A stretch of 64,000 bases of DNA, taken from Nonomuraea sp. NBC_00507. GTDB lineage: Bacteria > Actinomycetota > Actinomycetes > Streptosporangiales > Streptosporangiaceae. Each line of letters opens with the position of its first letter. The first letter of the stretch is position 1. Location of the stretch: positions 7,998,001-8,062,000 of the forward strand of contig NZ_CP107853.1 in NCBI RefSeq assembly GCF_036013525.1. The letters run 5' to 3'. A program made the translations under genes and the position numbers. The notes beneath the pieces were generated by a model, which did no database searches, was not told the origin of the DNA, and was given only the letters and a program-made list of their open reading frames with translations. Shown here one piece after another: positions 26,214 to 34,786 of this stretch.

Positions 26214-27800
26214 TCAGATCAGCACCAGCCGCGGCCCGATCAGCTCGCCCTGGTGGGGCTGGGGGTGGGCCTGGTCGTGGTAGTAGTGACCGGCGTACCA
26301 GACGACGACGTTGGCGCCGTTGATGTTCTCGCCGTTGAGCCAGCGGTTGATCGCGGCGCGGTCGCGGGGGCCGGGGTTGCCGTCGTCGAGCTCGCGCGGG
26401 TGGTGGCGCAGGAACCACAGGTCGGACACGCCGTAAGCGTCGGCGGTGCCGTCGAACTCGCCCGGATGGATCTGGAAGCCGCGGCCGGACGCCTTGTCGC
26501 GTACCTGCCAGTAGCGGGCCCGGGCATCGGCAGGGCGGCGCCGGCGGGAGGTCTCGCGGATGATCGGGACGGGTTCGGGGATGATCGAGCCGGTGTCGTC
26601 GATCTGCTCGACGACGTCGTTGCCGGCGCCTTCGATGTCGAAGTCGAGCCGCCAGTAGGCGTGGTGGCGGTGCACCAGGCATGTCATGGGGTTGCGGGTG
26701 GCGGCGAATCCGAAGCGCGGGCTGATGTCGCCGTTGTCGCCGAGCCGCCAGTCGCTGGCGTAGCGGTACCAGCCGGCGGCGATCTCACTGACGATGCGCA
26801 GTTCCTCGCCGTCGTGGTGGAAAGCCACGCCCTGGAAGTTGCCGGCGTCGGTGTCGGGGCGCTCCAGGATGGTACGGGGGCTGCTGGTGCACAGCCGCCA
26901 CCCCCACCCGACCGGGTCGGAGCCGGTGGCCGAGAACCGGGTTTCGAAGGCGACGTCGTCGCGGAAGGTCGTGCCCTCCTCGTATTCGACGTTGAGGATG
27001 GGCAGGTGGGCCTGGCGCAGCAGGAGCCGGCCGCGGTAGCGGACCTCGCGCAGCTCGACGCCGCCGCCCAGGCCGGGGTTCTGCGGCGCCGAGGCGCGCG
27101 GCCGCACCACCAGCAGGTTCCACAACTCGGTGGCGCCGCGGTGGACGCGCACGCGTACCTGGTCGGGGCCGCCGCGGTCGACCAGGGAGTCGACGCCTTC
27201 GGGGACGCTGTTGTCGCAGTCGTGGTGCATGCGCACGTTGACCCCGGCCGGGGTCCAGTCGACCACGTGGTTGACCAGGTCGACGGCGACGATGCGGTGG
27301 CGCAGCCCGGTCGGCTCGGCCGGCGTGTACACCCCGAGCGTGGGGCGGCGCACGGTGGTGCCGTCGGGGTTTTCGGCGTCGGCCAGCGGCGGCATGGGCC
27401 GGTAGACCACGACGTCGTCGCCGGCGGGGAAGCGGGGGTCGGCGCGCAGGATCGCGGCGGCGGCGAGGAGTTCGGCGCGGCTGGGCTGGGGCCGCCAGGC
27501 GCTGGGCCGAAGGTCGGCGCGTTCGGGCCGGTCCAGGGTGCCGCGCAGCTCGACGGCGCGGTTGCCGACCGGGTCGAACACGCTCGCCTGGAACGGTGCG
27601 TTCTCGCCGGGGTCGTGGCCGAGGCCGGGGGCGAAGGCGACGGTGAGCCTGTCCGGGCCGGCCACCTCCAGCGCCGATAACGCCTCAGGATGCTCGGCGA
27701 TCGCCTGGCGCAGCCGCTGCTCGGTCAGCCCGGCGCGGGGCACGGCTTCGATCGTGACGCGTACGTCGTCCATGGACTCTCCAGTTGTCGGGCTGGTCAC
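26214..27800 (-). CDS. Copper amine oxidase homologue, apparently lacking the topaquinone tyrosine
   Basis: A 528-residue protein with copper amine oxidase features. Seen are VRYRGRLLLRQAHLPILNVE (the strand before the active site), GNFQGVAF at 320-327 (oxidases have GNYDY, where Tyr becomes topaquinone), CLVHRHHAYWRLDFDIEG with a His-x-His copper pair near 378/380, SDLWFLRHH, and GANVVVWYAGHYYHD with the third His near 505. Phe322 sits where the cofactor tyrosine belongs, and the region that normally carries the catalytic-base aspartate is much shortened. The copper site may remain, but oxidase activity is unlikely. The start could also be ATG 27773. It overlaps the upstream esterase gene. 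Confidence 0.65.
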   Translation of the reverse strand: MTSPTTGESMDDVRVTIEAVPRAGLTEQRLRQAIAEHPEALSALEVAGPDRLTVAFAPGLGHDPGENAPFQASVFDPVGNRAVELRGTLDRPERADLRPSAWRPQPSRAELLAAAAILRADPRFPAGDDVVVYRPMPPLADAENPDGTTVRRPTLGVYTPAEPTGLRHRIVAVDLVNHVVDWTPAGVNVRMHHDCDNSVPEGVDSLVDRGGPDQVRVRVHRGATELWNLLVVRPRASAPQNPGLGGGVELREVRYRGRLLLRQAHLPILNVEYEEGTTFRDDVAFETRFSATGSDPVGWGWRLCTSSPRTILERPDTDAGNFQGVAFHHDGEELRIVSEIAAGWYRYASDWRLGDNGDISPRFGFAATRNPMTCLVHRHHAYWRLDFDIEGAGNDVVEQIDDTGSIIPEPVPIIRETSRRRRPADARARYWQVRDKASGRGFQIHPGEFDGTADAYGVSDLWFLRHHPRELDDGNPGPRDRAAINRWLNGENINGANVVVWYAGHYYHDQAHPQPHQGELIGPRLVLI

Positions 27801-28759
27801 CGGGAAGGGGCGCGGTCGAAGGTGTCGAGGATGAGCGCGGTGGCGTCCAGGTCGCGGGCGGTGGCTCCGAGCCTGGGCACCTCGATGGGGCCGGGCCAGG
27901 TGTGGCCGCCCCCGTCGACCGTGTACAGGCGCAGTGTGGCCCCGCCGGGGCAGGATTTCCAGCCGCGCAGCCGTACGTGCTCGCTCAGGCCGCTGCTGGT
28001 GCGGCCGGCGCAGCCGTGCGCCTTGGCCCAGCCGTCCATGACCTGCTCGACCGGCGCCAGCACCACCAGCTGAGCCAGGGCGCGCAGGTCGCCGGTGGCG
28101 TCGCGGAAGGGGTGGCCGCCGCGGTAGGGGACGATGCGGTCGGCGGTGCCGTGGAAGGCGATGATCGTCGTGGGGCGGGGCCGGTCACAGGGGGGCGCGA
28201 TGTTGAGCCCGGCCACGGCGGCGATCCCGGCCAGGCGGCCGTCCATGGCGCACACCAGGCCCGCGGCCATGCCGGCGCCGTACGACATGCCGGCGGCGAA
28301 CTCGCGTCGCGAGTCGACGCACAGCCGCTGCTCGAGCCGGTCCAGCAGCGCGGTCATGAAGCCGGTGTCGTCGGGGCCGCCGGTGTGGGGCAGCGTCCAG
28401 CCCATGCGGCCCTCGGCGGCCTGCGGGGTGGCCACGATGTAGCCGCGCAGCGAGCCTTCGGCGGCCAGCCGGCTGTAGGTGCTCTGCTGGCGGGCCGAGG
28501 AGCCGAGGCCGTGCAGGTCGAGCAGGACCGGGTGGGGGCCGTCGCCGTCGGGCACCGACAGCAGGAAGCGGCGCTGCTGCCCGCCGTGGGTGAGGGTGTG
28601 GCTGCCGGGCCGCAGCGGCTGGGCGGCCTGGCAGCCGCTGGTGGGAGACGGCGTGGGGGTGGGGACCGCGGCCTGCGCGGGCGGGCGCGGGGCGGGCGGG
28701 CCGCCGCAGCGGGTGGCCAGCAGGACCGCCAGCATCACGATGATCGCGCCTTTGGCCAT
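27797..28759 (-). CDS. Secreted PHB-depolymerase/LpqC-type esterase
   Basis: A 320-residue exported esterase. ATG 28759 begins MAKGAIIVMLAVLLATRCGG, a signal sequence whose cysteine lacks a proper lipobox, followed by a Pro-rich linker. The hydrolase shows LLDLHGLGSSARQQ, the nucleophile elbow AAGMSYGAGMAAG (G-x-S-x-G), FHGTADRIVPY (Asp) and GGGHTWPGP (His). These match depolymerase and feruloyl-esterase-like enzymes. It precedes and overlaps the amine-oxidase-like gene. Confidence 0.87.
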   Translation of the reverse strand: MAKGAIIVMLAVLLATRCGGPPAPRPPAQAAVPTPTPSPTSGCQAAQPLRPGSHTLTHGGQQRRFLLSVPDGDGPHPVLLDLHGLGSSARQQSTYSRLAAEGSLRGYIVATPQAAEGRMGWTLPHTGGPDDTGFMTALLDRLEQRLCVDSRREFAAGMSYGAGMAAGLVCAMDGRLAGIAAVAGLNIAPPCDRPRPTTIIAFHGTADRIVPYRGGHPFRDATGDLRALAQLVVLAPVEQVMDGWAKAHGCAGRTSSGLSEHVRLRGWKSCPGGATLRLYTVDGGGHTWPGPIEVPRLGATARDLDATALILDTFDRAPSR

Positions 28760-28848
28760 GGCCGCCTCCCGCCCGCCTGCCGGTCCCTTGAGGGCAGTGT
28801 GCTGCACGCCGCGCCCCCGCGCACCCCTTCGCCCGGCCCTGGCCCCAC

Positions 28849-29418
28849 CTACCTGGCAACCCGGAACCGCAGGTGCGTGACCGCATCGGAGGCGATCACC
28901 CGCGTGCGCTCCAGTTCGATGGGGCTCAGGTCCTCCAGCAGCCGGGTGCCGCCGCCCAGCATGACCGGCACCAAGCTGATCTGCAGCTCGTCCACCAGCC
29001 CGGCGCGCAGGAACTGCCGCCCGGTCTGCGCGCCCATGACGATCACCTCCTTGTCGCCGGCTGCGTCCTGTGCGGATTCGATGCTGCTGGCGATGCCGTC
29101 GGTGATGAAGGTGAAGGTCGCGCTCTTCATGGCCAGCTCGTCACGGGCCTGGTGGGTGAGCACGAAGGTCGGCACCGGGAACGGCGTGTCCTGCCAATGG
29201 GGCAGACCGACGTCGAACGTACGCCGGCCGACCACGACCGCGCCCGCCGAGGCCGTGATCGCGGCGATGATCTCCGTGTCGCGCGGATCGGGCCGCTCGG
29301 TGAACATCCACTCGTGCAGCCGCATGCCGCCCTCGCCCATCGGATGCTCGGCGCCGACGTGCGGACCGGCGACGAACCCGTCCAAGGACATGCTCTTGTA
29401 CAGCACCACGGAACCCAC
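28849..29418 (-). CDS. Dihydrofolate reductase-like protein (RibD C-terminal domain family)
   Basis: A 189-residue protein starting MGSVVLYKSMSLDGFVAGPH, the classic opening of this group, followed by VVVGRRTFDVGLPHWQ and EVIVMGAQTGRQFLRAGLVDELQISLVPVMLGGG split over two strands. It binds NADPH and reduces a pterin- or pyrimidine-like or unknown substrate. It is monocistronic and convergent with no partner. Confidence 0.88.
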   Translation of the reverse strand: MGSVVLYKSMSLDGFVAGPHVGAEHPMGEGGMRLHEWMFTERPDPRDTEIIAAITASAGAVVVGRRTFDVGLPHWQDTPFPVPTFVLTHQARDELAMKSATFTFITDGIASSIESAQDAAGDKEVIVMGAQTGRQFLRAGLVDELQISLVPVMLGGGTRLLEDLSPIELERTRVIASDAVTHLRFRVAR

Positions 29419-29574
29419 GTGACCTCCTGGACATCGTCTTCAGGAGGTGGACCGCCCGCCCTGCCGTAATTCATCGGCACACGCTGGGCTCGGGCCGGCA
29501 TCGGGAGGCCGTGAGCGCAGGGGAGTGTCGATCATGGCTCGCCCAGGGTGAGGTGGCCCGTTACCCTGACCGTC

Positions 29575-29925
29575 ATGCGAGCGCACCTCAACCAGATCGT
29601 GGTTGACTGCCGGAATCCGCACCAGTTGGTTCGCTTCTGGGCGGCCCTGCTCGGCGGCGACCCCGTGGATCGTGCCCGGGGCTGGTCCCACGTCGAACCG
29701 CCCGGCAGCGTGCGGCTGGCGTTCCAGCCCGTGGCAGAAGACAAGGCCGGCAAGAACCGGCTCCATCTGGACATCGTGGTGGACGCGATCGAGCCGGCCA
29801 TCGCCTACGCCCTGCGGCTGGGCGCCGCCCGGATCGGCGAGACCGTCTGTGACGACCAGGGCTCCTTCCAGGTCATGTCGGACCCCGAAGGCAACGAGTT
29901 CTGCTTGGTCACCCCTGCCGGCTGA
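29575..29925 (+). CDS. VOC family (glyoxalase/bleomycin-resistance fold) protein
   Basis: A 116-residue single-domain VOC protein. It begins MRAHLNQIVVDCRNPHQLVR and ends with SDPEGNEFCLVTP, the usual C-terminal Glu-containing strand. The start is ATG 29575; an upstream in-frame ATG adds only nine residues without a family match. This glyoxalase-like subgroup is often of unknown function and may bind a small ligand. Confidence 0.87.
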   Translation: MRAHLNQIVVDCRNPHQLVRFWAALLGGDPVDRARGWSHVEPPGSVRLAFQPVAEDKAGKNRLHLDIVVDAIEPAIAYALRLGAARIGETVCDDQGSFQVMSDPEGNEFCLVTPAG

Positions 29926-30011
29926 TGCCACCCGGCCGGCTCACCGCAGGAACAGGTGCTCCTGCCTGGCGAAGTCTCGGCCGGCGTGTTCCATATCCTC
30001 GTGGTGCTCTC

Positions 30012-30449
30012 TCAGGTGACGCGGGTGTCGTAGGTCTCGCGGTTGGCGAGCACATCGTCCATGTGCACCTCGGCCCAGGCCTTGAGGCCGCGCATCATTT
30101 CGTACAGTGACAGGCCGAGATCGGTCAGCTCGTAGGAGACCGTGACGGGCACGGTCGGCGTCACGGTGCGGGTCACCAGGCCGTCGCGCTCCAGGGAGCG
30201 CAGCGTCTGGGTGAGCATCTTCTGGCTGACGCCGGCCAGCAGGCGCAGCAGCTCCGAGTAGCGCATCGCCCGGGGCTCGCCGGCGCAGTCAGTGCCTGGC
30301 TGGTGCGAGCTGCCGAGCGCGGCCAGGATCAGCGTGACCCATTTGTCGGAGATCCGGTCGAGCAGTTTGCGACTGGGGCAGGCCGCCAGGAAGGCGTCGT
30401 ACTCCACCTTGGCCTGTGCTCTCTGCTGGACTGCCGTCTTCGTTGCCAT
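30012..30449 (-). CDS. HxlR family transcriptional regulator
   Basis: A 145-residue winged-helix regulator: CPSRKLLDRISDKWVTLIL, then MRYSELLRLLAGVSQKMLTQ, TLRSLERDGLVTR and VSYELTDLGLSL. The N-terminal cysteine (CPS) is conserved in many redox- or electrophile-sensing HxlR proteins. It is divergent from the aldo-keto reductase at 30580 and is its likely regulator. Confidence 0.9.
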   Translation of the reverse strand: MATKTAVQQRAQAKVEYDAFLAACPSRKLLDRISDKWVTLILAALGSSHQPGTDCAGEPRAMRYSELLRLLAGVSQKMLTQTLRSLERDGLVTRTVTPTVPVTVSYELTDLGLSLYEMMRGLKAWAEVHMDDVLANRETYDTRVT

Positions 30450-30495
30450 CGACCACTCCTCTCACCTGCGGATGCCTTACGCACTCCGAAGTGCC

Positions 30496-30515
30496 TACTT
30501 CCGCATAGGAAGCTA
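30496..30515. promoter_or_regulatory. Candidate HxlR operator
   Basis: TACTTCC-gcata-GGAAGCTA, a near-perfect inverted repeat in the divergent HxlR/aldo-keto reductase intergenic region, has the TAC...GTA-like form typical for HxlR sites. It lies 64 bp before the reductase ATG. Confidence 0.5.
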
Positions 30516-30579
30516 CACACCAATGATGGTGCAAGGCGCTGTCAGGCACCATCCCTGAGCTCAACACGAAAGGCACAGT

Positions 30580-31452
30580 ATGAGCACGCTCTCCGCTTCG
30601 CTTCCCGGCGGCACCTGGACCCTGGGCGATCTGACCGTCACCCGGTTCGGCTACGGCGCTATGCAGCTCGCCGGCCCCTGGGTCATGGGCCCGCCTGCCG
30701 ACCGCGACGGCGCACTCGCCGTTCTCCGCGAGGCCGTCGCCCTCGGCATCACCCACATTGACACCGCCGACGCCTACGGGCCGCGCTTCACCAACCAGCT
30801 GATCCGCGAAGCGCTGCACCCGTACCCGGACTCGCTGCACATCGTGACCAAGGTCGGCGCGACCCGGGACCAGGAGGGAGGCTGGCCCCCGGCCCGGCGG
30901 CCCGAAGACCTGCGCCGGGCCGTCCAGGAGAACCTGGAGAACCTCGGCCTTGAGACGCTGGAGGTGGTCAACCTCCGGCTCGGCGACGCCCAGGGTCCCC
31001 AGCCCGGCTCGCTCGCCGAGGCGTTCGACACACTCGTCGAGCTCCAGCGGCAGGGCCTGATCCGGCACCTCGGCGTGAGCAACGCGACGGCGGAACAGGT
31101 CGCCGAGGCACAGGCGATTGCGCCGATCGTGTGTGTGCAGAACATGTACAACCTTGCCCACCGCCAGGACGACGAGCTGATCGATGGGCTCGCCGAGCAG
31201 GGCATCGCCTACGTGCCCTTCTTCCCGCTCGGCGGCTTCAGCCCGCTGCAGTCCTCGGCGCTCACGGCCGTGGCCTCCCGGCTGGACGCGATGCCGATGT
31301 CGGTCGCCCTGGCCTGGCTGCTGCAGCGGTCGCCGAACATCTTGCTGATCCCCGGCACCTCGTCGGTGGCGCACCTACGCGAGAACGTTGCGGGCGCGGG
31401 CCTCTCGCTCTCCGAGGAGGACCTCACCGAGCTGGACAAGATCGGCCGCTGA
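30580..31452 (+). CDS. Aldo/keto reductase
   Basis: A 290-residue TIM-barrel reductase. It shows TRFGYGAMQLAG, ALGITHIDTADAYG (catalytic Asp and Tyr), IVTKVGATRD (Lys), IRHLGVSNATAEQVAEA and LLIPGTSSVAHLREN (NADPH site). It reduces an aldehyde or ketone with NADPH. It is divergent from an HxlR gene, a common actinomycete pair for carbonyl stress. Confidence 0.92.
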   Translation: MSTLSASLPGGTWTLGDLTVTRFGYGAMQLAGPWVMGPPADRDGALAVLREAVALGITHIDTADAYGPRFTNQLIREALHPYPDSLHIVTKVGATRDQEGGWPPARRPEDLRRAVQENLENLGLETLEVVNLRLGDAQGPQPGSLAEAFDTLVELQRQGLIRHLGVSNATAEQVAEAQAIAPIVCVQNMYNLAHRQDDELIDGLAEQGIAYVPFFPLGGFSPLQSSALTAVASRLDAMPMSVALAWLLQRSPNILLIPGTSSVAHLRENVAGAGLSLSEEDLTELDKIGR

Positions 31453-31536
31453 CGGCAGAGCGAACGTAATGCTCTTGGCCGGTGAACATCCGTGAGAGCC
31501 GGCGACCCGGCGCGAGCGCTGCCCACTGCGCCGGGG

Positions 31537-32262
31537 TCAGGCGAGGCGGCTGACCTCGCCGGTGTCGATCGAGTAGTAGGCGCCGATCACCTTGAGCTGC
31601 CCCTTGGCGATGCGCGGGGTGAACAGCCTGTCCTTCTTGAGCTGGTTCACCACGTCGATGGTGTGGATGCGGATCATCTTGTCGACGTCGCCGCCCGAGC
31701 GATTGTAGGACGAGCGCAGCGATGAGGCGATGGTGCTCAGCTCTCCCGGCAGCTTCTTGTGGTCGTGCAGCGACTCCGCCGCGGCCGTGACGGCGCCACA
31801 GCGCTGGTGGCCGAGCACGACGACGAGCGGGGTGCCCAGTTCGGCGGGGCCGTACTCCGCCGAGCCCGTGACGAGCGGGTCGATGGTCTGCCCGGCGGTG
31901 CGCAGCACGAACACGTCACCCAATCCGGTGTCGAAGACGAGCTCGGGCGCCACCCGCGAGTCGATGCACGAGAAGACGACCGCGAACGGGTCCTGCTTCT
32001 GCGCCACCTCCGCCCGCCGCGCCGTGTCCTGGTGCGGGTGTGTGGAGGTGCCGGCCACCCAGCGGCGGTTGCCTTCACGCAGTCTCGCCCAGGCCGCATC
32101 GGGTGTGGCGGGACGCTGCTCCGGCGTGGTGGTCCCGCTCGAGGACGGAACGCTCTGAGCATGGACGGCGGTGCCCGCAGCGGCCGTCCCGGCGAACAGG
32201 CCTCCCACGGCAAGACCGGCGCGCAGCAGCCCTCGCCGGCCGATCGGTTGATCATTTGGCAT
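31537..32262 (-). CDS. Beta-class carbonic anhydrase with Tat signal
   Basis: A 241-residue enzyme. The N-terminus PIGRRGLLRAGLAVGGLFAG is a twin-arginine signal (RR at 9-10), so the folded zinc protein is exported. The anhydrase domain has Cys99-x-Asp101-x-Arg103 (SCIDSRVAPE) and His152-x-x-Cys155 (GHQRCGAV), the full zinc and catalytic set. It interconverts CO2 and bicarbonate at the cell surface. Monocistronic. Confidence 0.93.
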   Translation of the reverse strand: MPNDQPIGRRGLLRAGLAVGGLFAGTAAAGTAVHAQSVPSSSGTTTPEQRPATPDAAWARLREGNRRWVAGTSTHPHQDTARRAEVAQKQDPFAVVFSCIDSRVAPELVFDTGLGDVFVLRTAGQTIDPLVTGSAEYGPAELGTPLVVVLGHQRCGAVTAAAESLHDHKKLPGELSTIASSLRSSYNRSGGDVDKMIRIHTIDVVNQLKKDRLFTPRIAKGQLKVIGAYYSIDTGEVSRLA

Positions 32263-32691
32263 GGCCTTGAGTATGCGCCGCCCACGCGTTTACGCGCTAG
32301 AAAATGTAACACTCATCACAGGGAACATCGCACACTGTTATGGCCAGCATGGTCCGGCCGGTCACGCCGGGGCCGTCCACGACGCACTCTCCCCGGACGA
32401 CGAGCGCCCTGGTGGCCGCATTGCGGCAAGCACTGGCAGGTCAGACGTGGCCGACTCGTCGTAGGCCGTCGGCGGCGTGGTCCTGCAGCAGGCGTTCGCC
32501 TTGCCATCAGGCCGCGAGGGATGCGTCGGTCCCGTAGAGGAGTTGCTGAGGGCCGCAGGGCCACATTGCCGGGTGATGTACTCAACTTCAGGCGGATTGC
32601 GGCGACTTCGCGGAGCGCAGCCACCAACGGGTGAGAAGCCACATGCGCGGCGGAGACCGTCGCAACCCGCGGCTCATTGGGCTTGGTTCAC
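32263..32691. other. Intergenic rubble
   Basis: The minus strand has one protein-like stretch (GPQQLLYGTDASLAA then stop, followed in frame by WQGERLLQDHAADGLRRVGH), possibly the end of a lost gene. The start side overlaps the carbonic anhydrase promoter. Nothing else was recognised. Confidence 0.35.
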
Positions 32692-32946
32692 TCACCAATC
32701 CCAGTCATGTCCCCAGGGGCCCCACCACCAGCGCCGACGGCGGCGGCAGCGACGGCGACGCCACCAGCGGCGGCGTCTGCAGCCCCCTCCTTCCTCGAAG
32801 CCAGGCATTCCGGCCATCATTTCCCCCCGTGGATTGGTACCAGAATCCTCTATGCCGACATTAACACCCAAATCATGACAAACTATGATATATTCTTCAT
32901 TTTCGCCGAGATTTGACGGCAAATTCAATACGTAAAAGCCACTCAT
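32692..32946 (-). CDS. Orphan 84-residue precursor-like peptide with Arg/Trp-rich C-terminus
   Basis: The first 55 residues are acidic and ordinary (MSGFYVLNLPSNLGENEEYI, then GVNVGIEDSGTNPRGEMM) with unusually AT-rich codons. They end in FEEGGG, and the tail runs CRRRRWWRRRRCRRRRRWWW followed by GPWGHDWDW. The double-Gly junction, symmetric Cys-flanked RRRRWWRRRR block and aromatic end are what one would expect of a leader plus a cationic core. No maturation enzyme, transporter or immunity gene is recognisable nearby. The Arg codons come from a GC-rich repeat-like tract, so a chance frame cannot be excluded. Translation initiation signals are weak. Confidence 0.45.
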   Translation of the reverse strand: MSGFYVLNLPSNLGENEEYIIVCHDLGVNVGIEDSGTNPRGEMMAGMPGFEEGGGCRRRRWWRRRRCRRRRRWWWGPWGHDWDW

Positions 32947-33404
32947 GGCCGTGCTTACCAGGACATGGGAATCGTGGCCCTCATGCCAGGAGCAGTGGTG
33001 ACCGCCGGACCTTCCCAGCCTGGTCCGTCGGCGAAATGGCTAGCGTCATCCTGAAACACCGACGCGGAAGGGCAACCAGCGTGAACAAGGGCCAGCTCAT
33101 CAAGGGCGCCTGAACCGCATGCCTTGGCGCTGACGACGCGGCGGCCCAGCGATCGGCCGGCATCGCAGTGGAGGGAGCAGAAGACTCAGAACCTCCAAGC
33201 TCATAGGGAATCCGGTGCCGGGCCAGCCCCCTTGAGGCTATGGGGAGCTTATGCGCAGTGTGGCACAGCACATAACCTGTGTGCCGTTTGACGTATTGAG
33301 GAACGCTTGAGTGCCCTTTGAATGGTCGCGAACGGTCGATGGAGCTTTTCGTCTCGTGACGGAGATCCATCGGCAATTTCCACCACAATCAAAGGATAGG
33401 CACC
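32947..33404. other. Intergenic region upstream of the RTX-like gene
   Basis: No gene was recognised. A small inverted repeat GGCACA-12 bp-TGTGCC lies near 33262-33286. The segment should hold the promoter of the secreted protein at 33405. Confidence 0.4.
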
Positions 33405-34220
33405 ATGCGTATCACCAAGCACCTGGCTCGACTGGCGCTGCCGACCCTCGCCGCCGCCGCGCTGGCCGGCGCCCTGGCCACCCCCAGCCACGCCGCCACC
33501 CCCACGGCCTACGTCACCAGCGTCAACGACCTCTACTACGAGGGCAGCGACTTCGCGAACAAGATCAAGCTGGTCAGCTTAAGCGCTGGGAGGATCGTCA
33601 CCCTGGAAGATACCACCGGCACGGGGATTGAACCCGGCACTGGGTGCCGGCGGAATGGATCTTCCAACAAGGTCGTCTGCGAGGTCAGTACGCCGATCAA
33701 GGTCATCAAGTTGATGACCGGCGGCGGCCCCGACGAGGTTCGGGTGGACACGTCGCTCACCACCCGGATCGAGGGCGGGGCGGGCCGCGACACCTACTTC
33801 GGCGCCTCCACCTCCACCGGTACCAACGTCACCTTCAACGGCGGTGACGAGGTCGACACGGCCGACTTCGGACTCAGCACCTCCGGTGTGCTGGTCGACA
33901 TGGACGACCAGGCTGACGATGGCCGCCTGAACAAGGACCACGACAACATCGACACGACCGTGGAGAACCTGCTCGGCAGCGACTTCGACGACTCGCTGCG
34001 AGGCAACTCCAACAAAAACTGGATCGTCGGCCGTGAGGGCGCCGACGCGCTGCGCGGCGGCAACAACGACGACGAGATCTGGGCCACGGAGGCCGCGGGA
34101 GCCGACGGCTCCAAGGCCGACAAGCCAGACCTGAGCTGCGGCACCGGCAACGACATCATCCGCGTTGACCTGACCGATCCGCAGGTTTCCGGCGACTGCG
34201 AGACCGTCGATCGGCGCTGA
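33405..34220 (+). CDS. Secreted calcium-binding RTX-like (hemolysin-type repeat) protein
   Basis: A 271-residue protein with a signal peptide (MRITKHLARLALPTLAAAAL, cleaved near ATPSHA-A). The body carries RTX-like nonapeptide repeats: GGGPDEVRVD, GGAGRDTYFG, GGDEVDTADFG, LLGSDFDDSLRGN, GREGADALRGGNNDDEIW and CGTGNDIIRVD. Such repeats form a parallel beta-roll that folds with Ca2+ outside the cell. No catalytic domain is present, so it is likely structural or adhesive. A strong terminator follows. Confidence 0.88.
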   Translation: MRITKHLARLALPTLAAAALAGALATPSHAATPTAYVTSVNDLYYEGSDFANKIKLVSLSAGRIVTLEDTTGTGIEPGTGCRRNGSSNKVVCEVSTPIKVIKLMTGGGPDEVRVDTSLTTRIEGGAGRDTYFGASTSTGTNVTFNGGDEVDTADFGLSTSGVLVDMDDQADDGRLNKDHDNIDTTVENLLGSDFDDSLRGNSNKNWIVGREGADALRGGNNDDEIWATEAAGADGSKADKPDLSCGTGNDIIRVDLTDPQVSGDCETVDRR

Positions 34221-34297
34221 TCATGCCTGGTGGGGAACCTGCCTCAGTCCTCCGTGACCGAGGTCTCCACCAGTCAGCCACGTGTGGCATCACTTTA

Positions 34298-34340
34298 GGC
34301 CCCGGCATCCTCACTCCGAGGAGGATGCCGGGGCCTTTCG
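34298..34340 (+). terminator. Intrinsic terminator of the RTX-like gene
   Basis: A perfect 15-bp stem GGCCCCGGCATCCTC / GAGGATGCCGGGGCC with an 8-base loop, followed by TTTCG. It lies 77 bp after the stop. Confidence 0.85.
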
Positions 34341-34414
34341 TCTGTGGCGTGTCACGCCGCGCGATCAGATCGTCGATCCGGTCGGCGAGGCGCCGTTCAA
34401 CGTCGAGGAGTGCC

Positions 34415-34730
34415 TCAGAGAAGGACCCGTGGGTCATACGGCTCGGCCGGTGCGAACTCGTCGCGCCATGCACGCTTGCTCAGCTCCGAGGGGGATGCCC
34501 CGGCCTGCCGGGCTTCCAGCAGCTTGTCCGGGTCGACGAAGTGGCCGATGGGCTTGGCGGCGAAGTCGGGGGAGTGGCGCATGTGCTCCATGGAGGTTCA
34601 GCTGTCGCCGTAGTTGTCGACGTGGAGCTCGACGCTGTTGCCGTCGGGGTCGGTGTAGCAGAACGCGGTCTGGGCGCCGGCGTCCGTGCACAGCACGGGG
34701 CCGATGCCCTCGGCCTTGCGCGTTGACAGC
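34415..34730 (-). pseudogene. VOC family dioxygenase C-terminal fragment with in-frame stop
   Basis: The minus strand reads VLCTDAGAQTAFCYTDPDGN then SVELHVDNYGDS, a TGA at 34598-34600, and then TSMEHMRHSPDFAAKPIGHF with VDPDKLLEARQAGAS. The ensemble is the C-terminal part of a catechol-dioxygenase-like VOC protein (TDPDGNxVEL is its metal-ligand strand). The 5' half is missing, and the internal stop sits where GDSW is expected. Confidence 0.75.
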
Positions 34731-34786
34731 GTTCTTGCCAAACCCTCCAAGCGCCGGAACCCGGCCCGGTCTCCCGCAGGGCCGCC

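Noticed and set aside
24820..26682. A 620-codon minus-strand frame, Arg/Pro/Ala-rich
   Set aside because: Out-of-frame shadow of the beta-lactamase-like and amine-oxidase-like genes; composition is not protein-like.
26253..29422. Long plus-strand frames opposite the amine-oxidase-like and esterase genes
   Set aside because: Val/Gly/Ala-rich mirror frames; family motifs are on the minus strand.
32640..32916. Plus-strand frames over the Arg/Trp peptide (Ala/Pro-rich and Gly/Asp-rich)
   Set aside because: They change character abruptly, run into AT-rich non-coding sequence and have no start signal; the minus frame has a coherent leader-like part.
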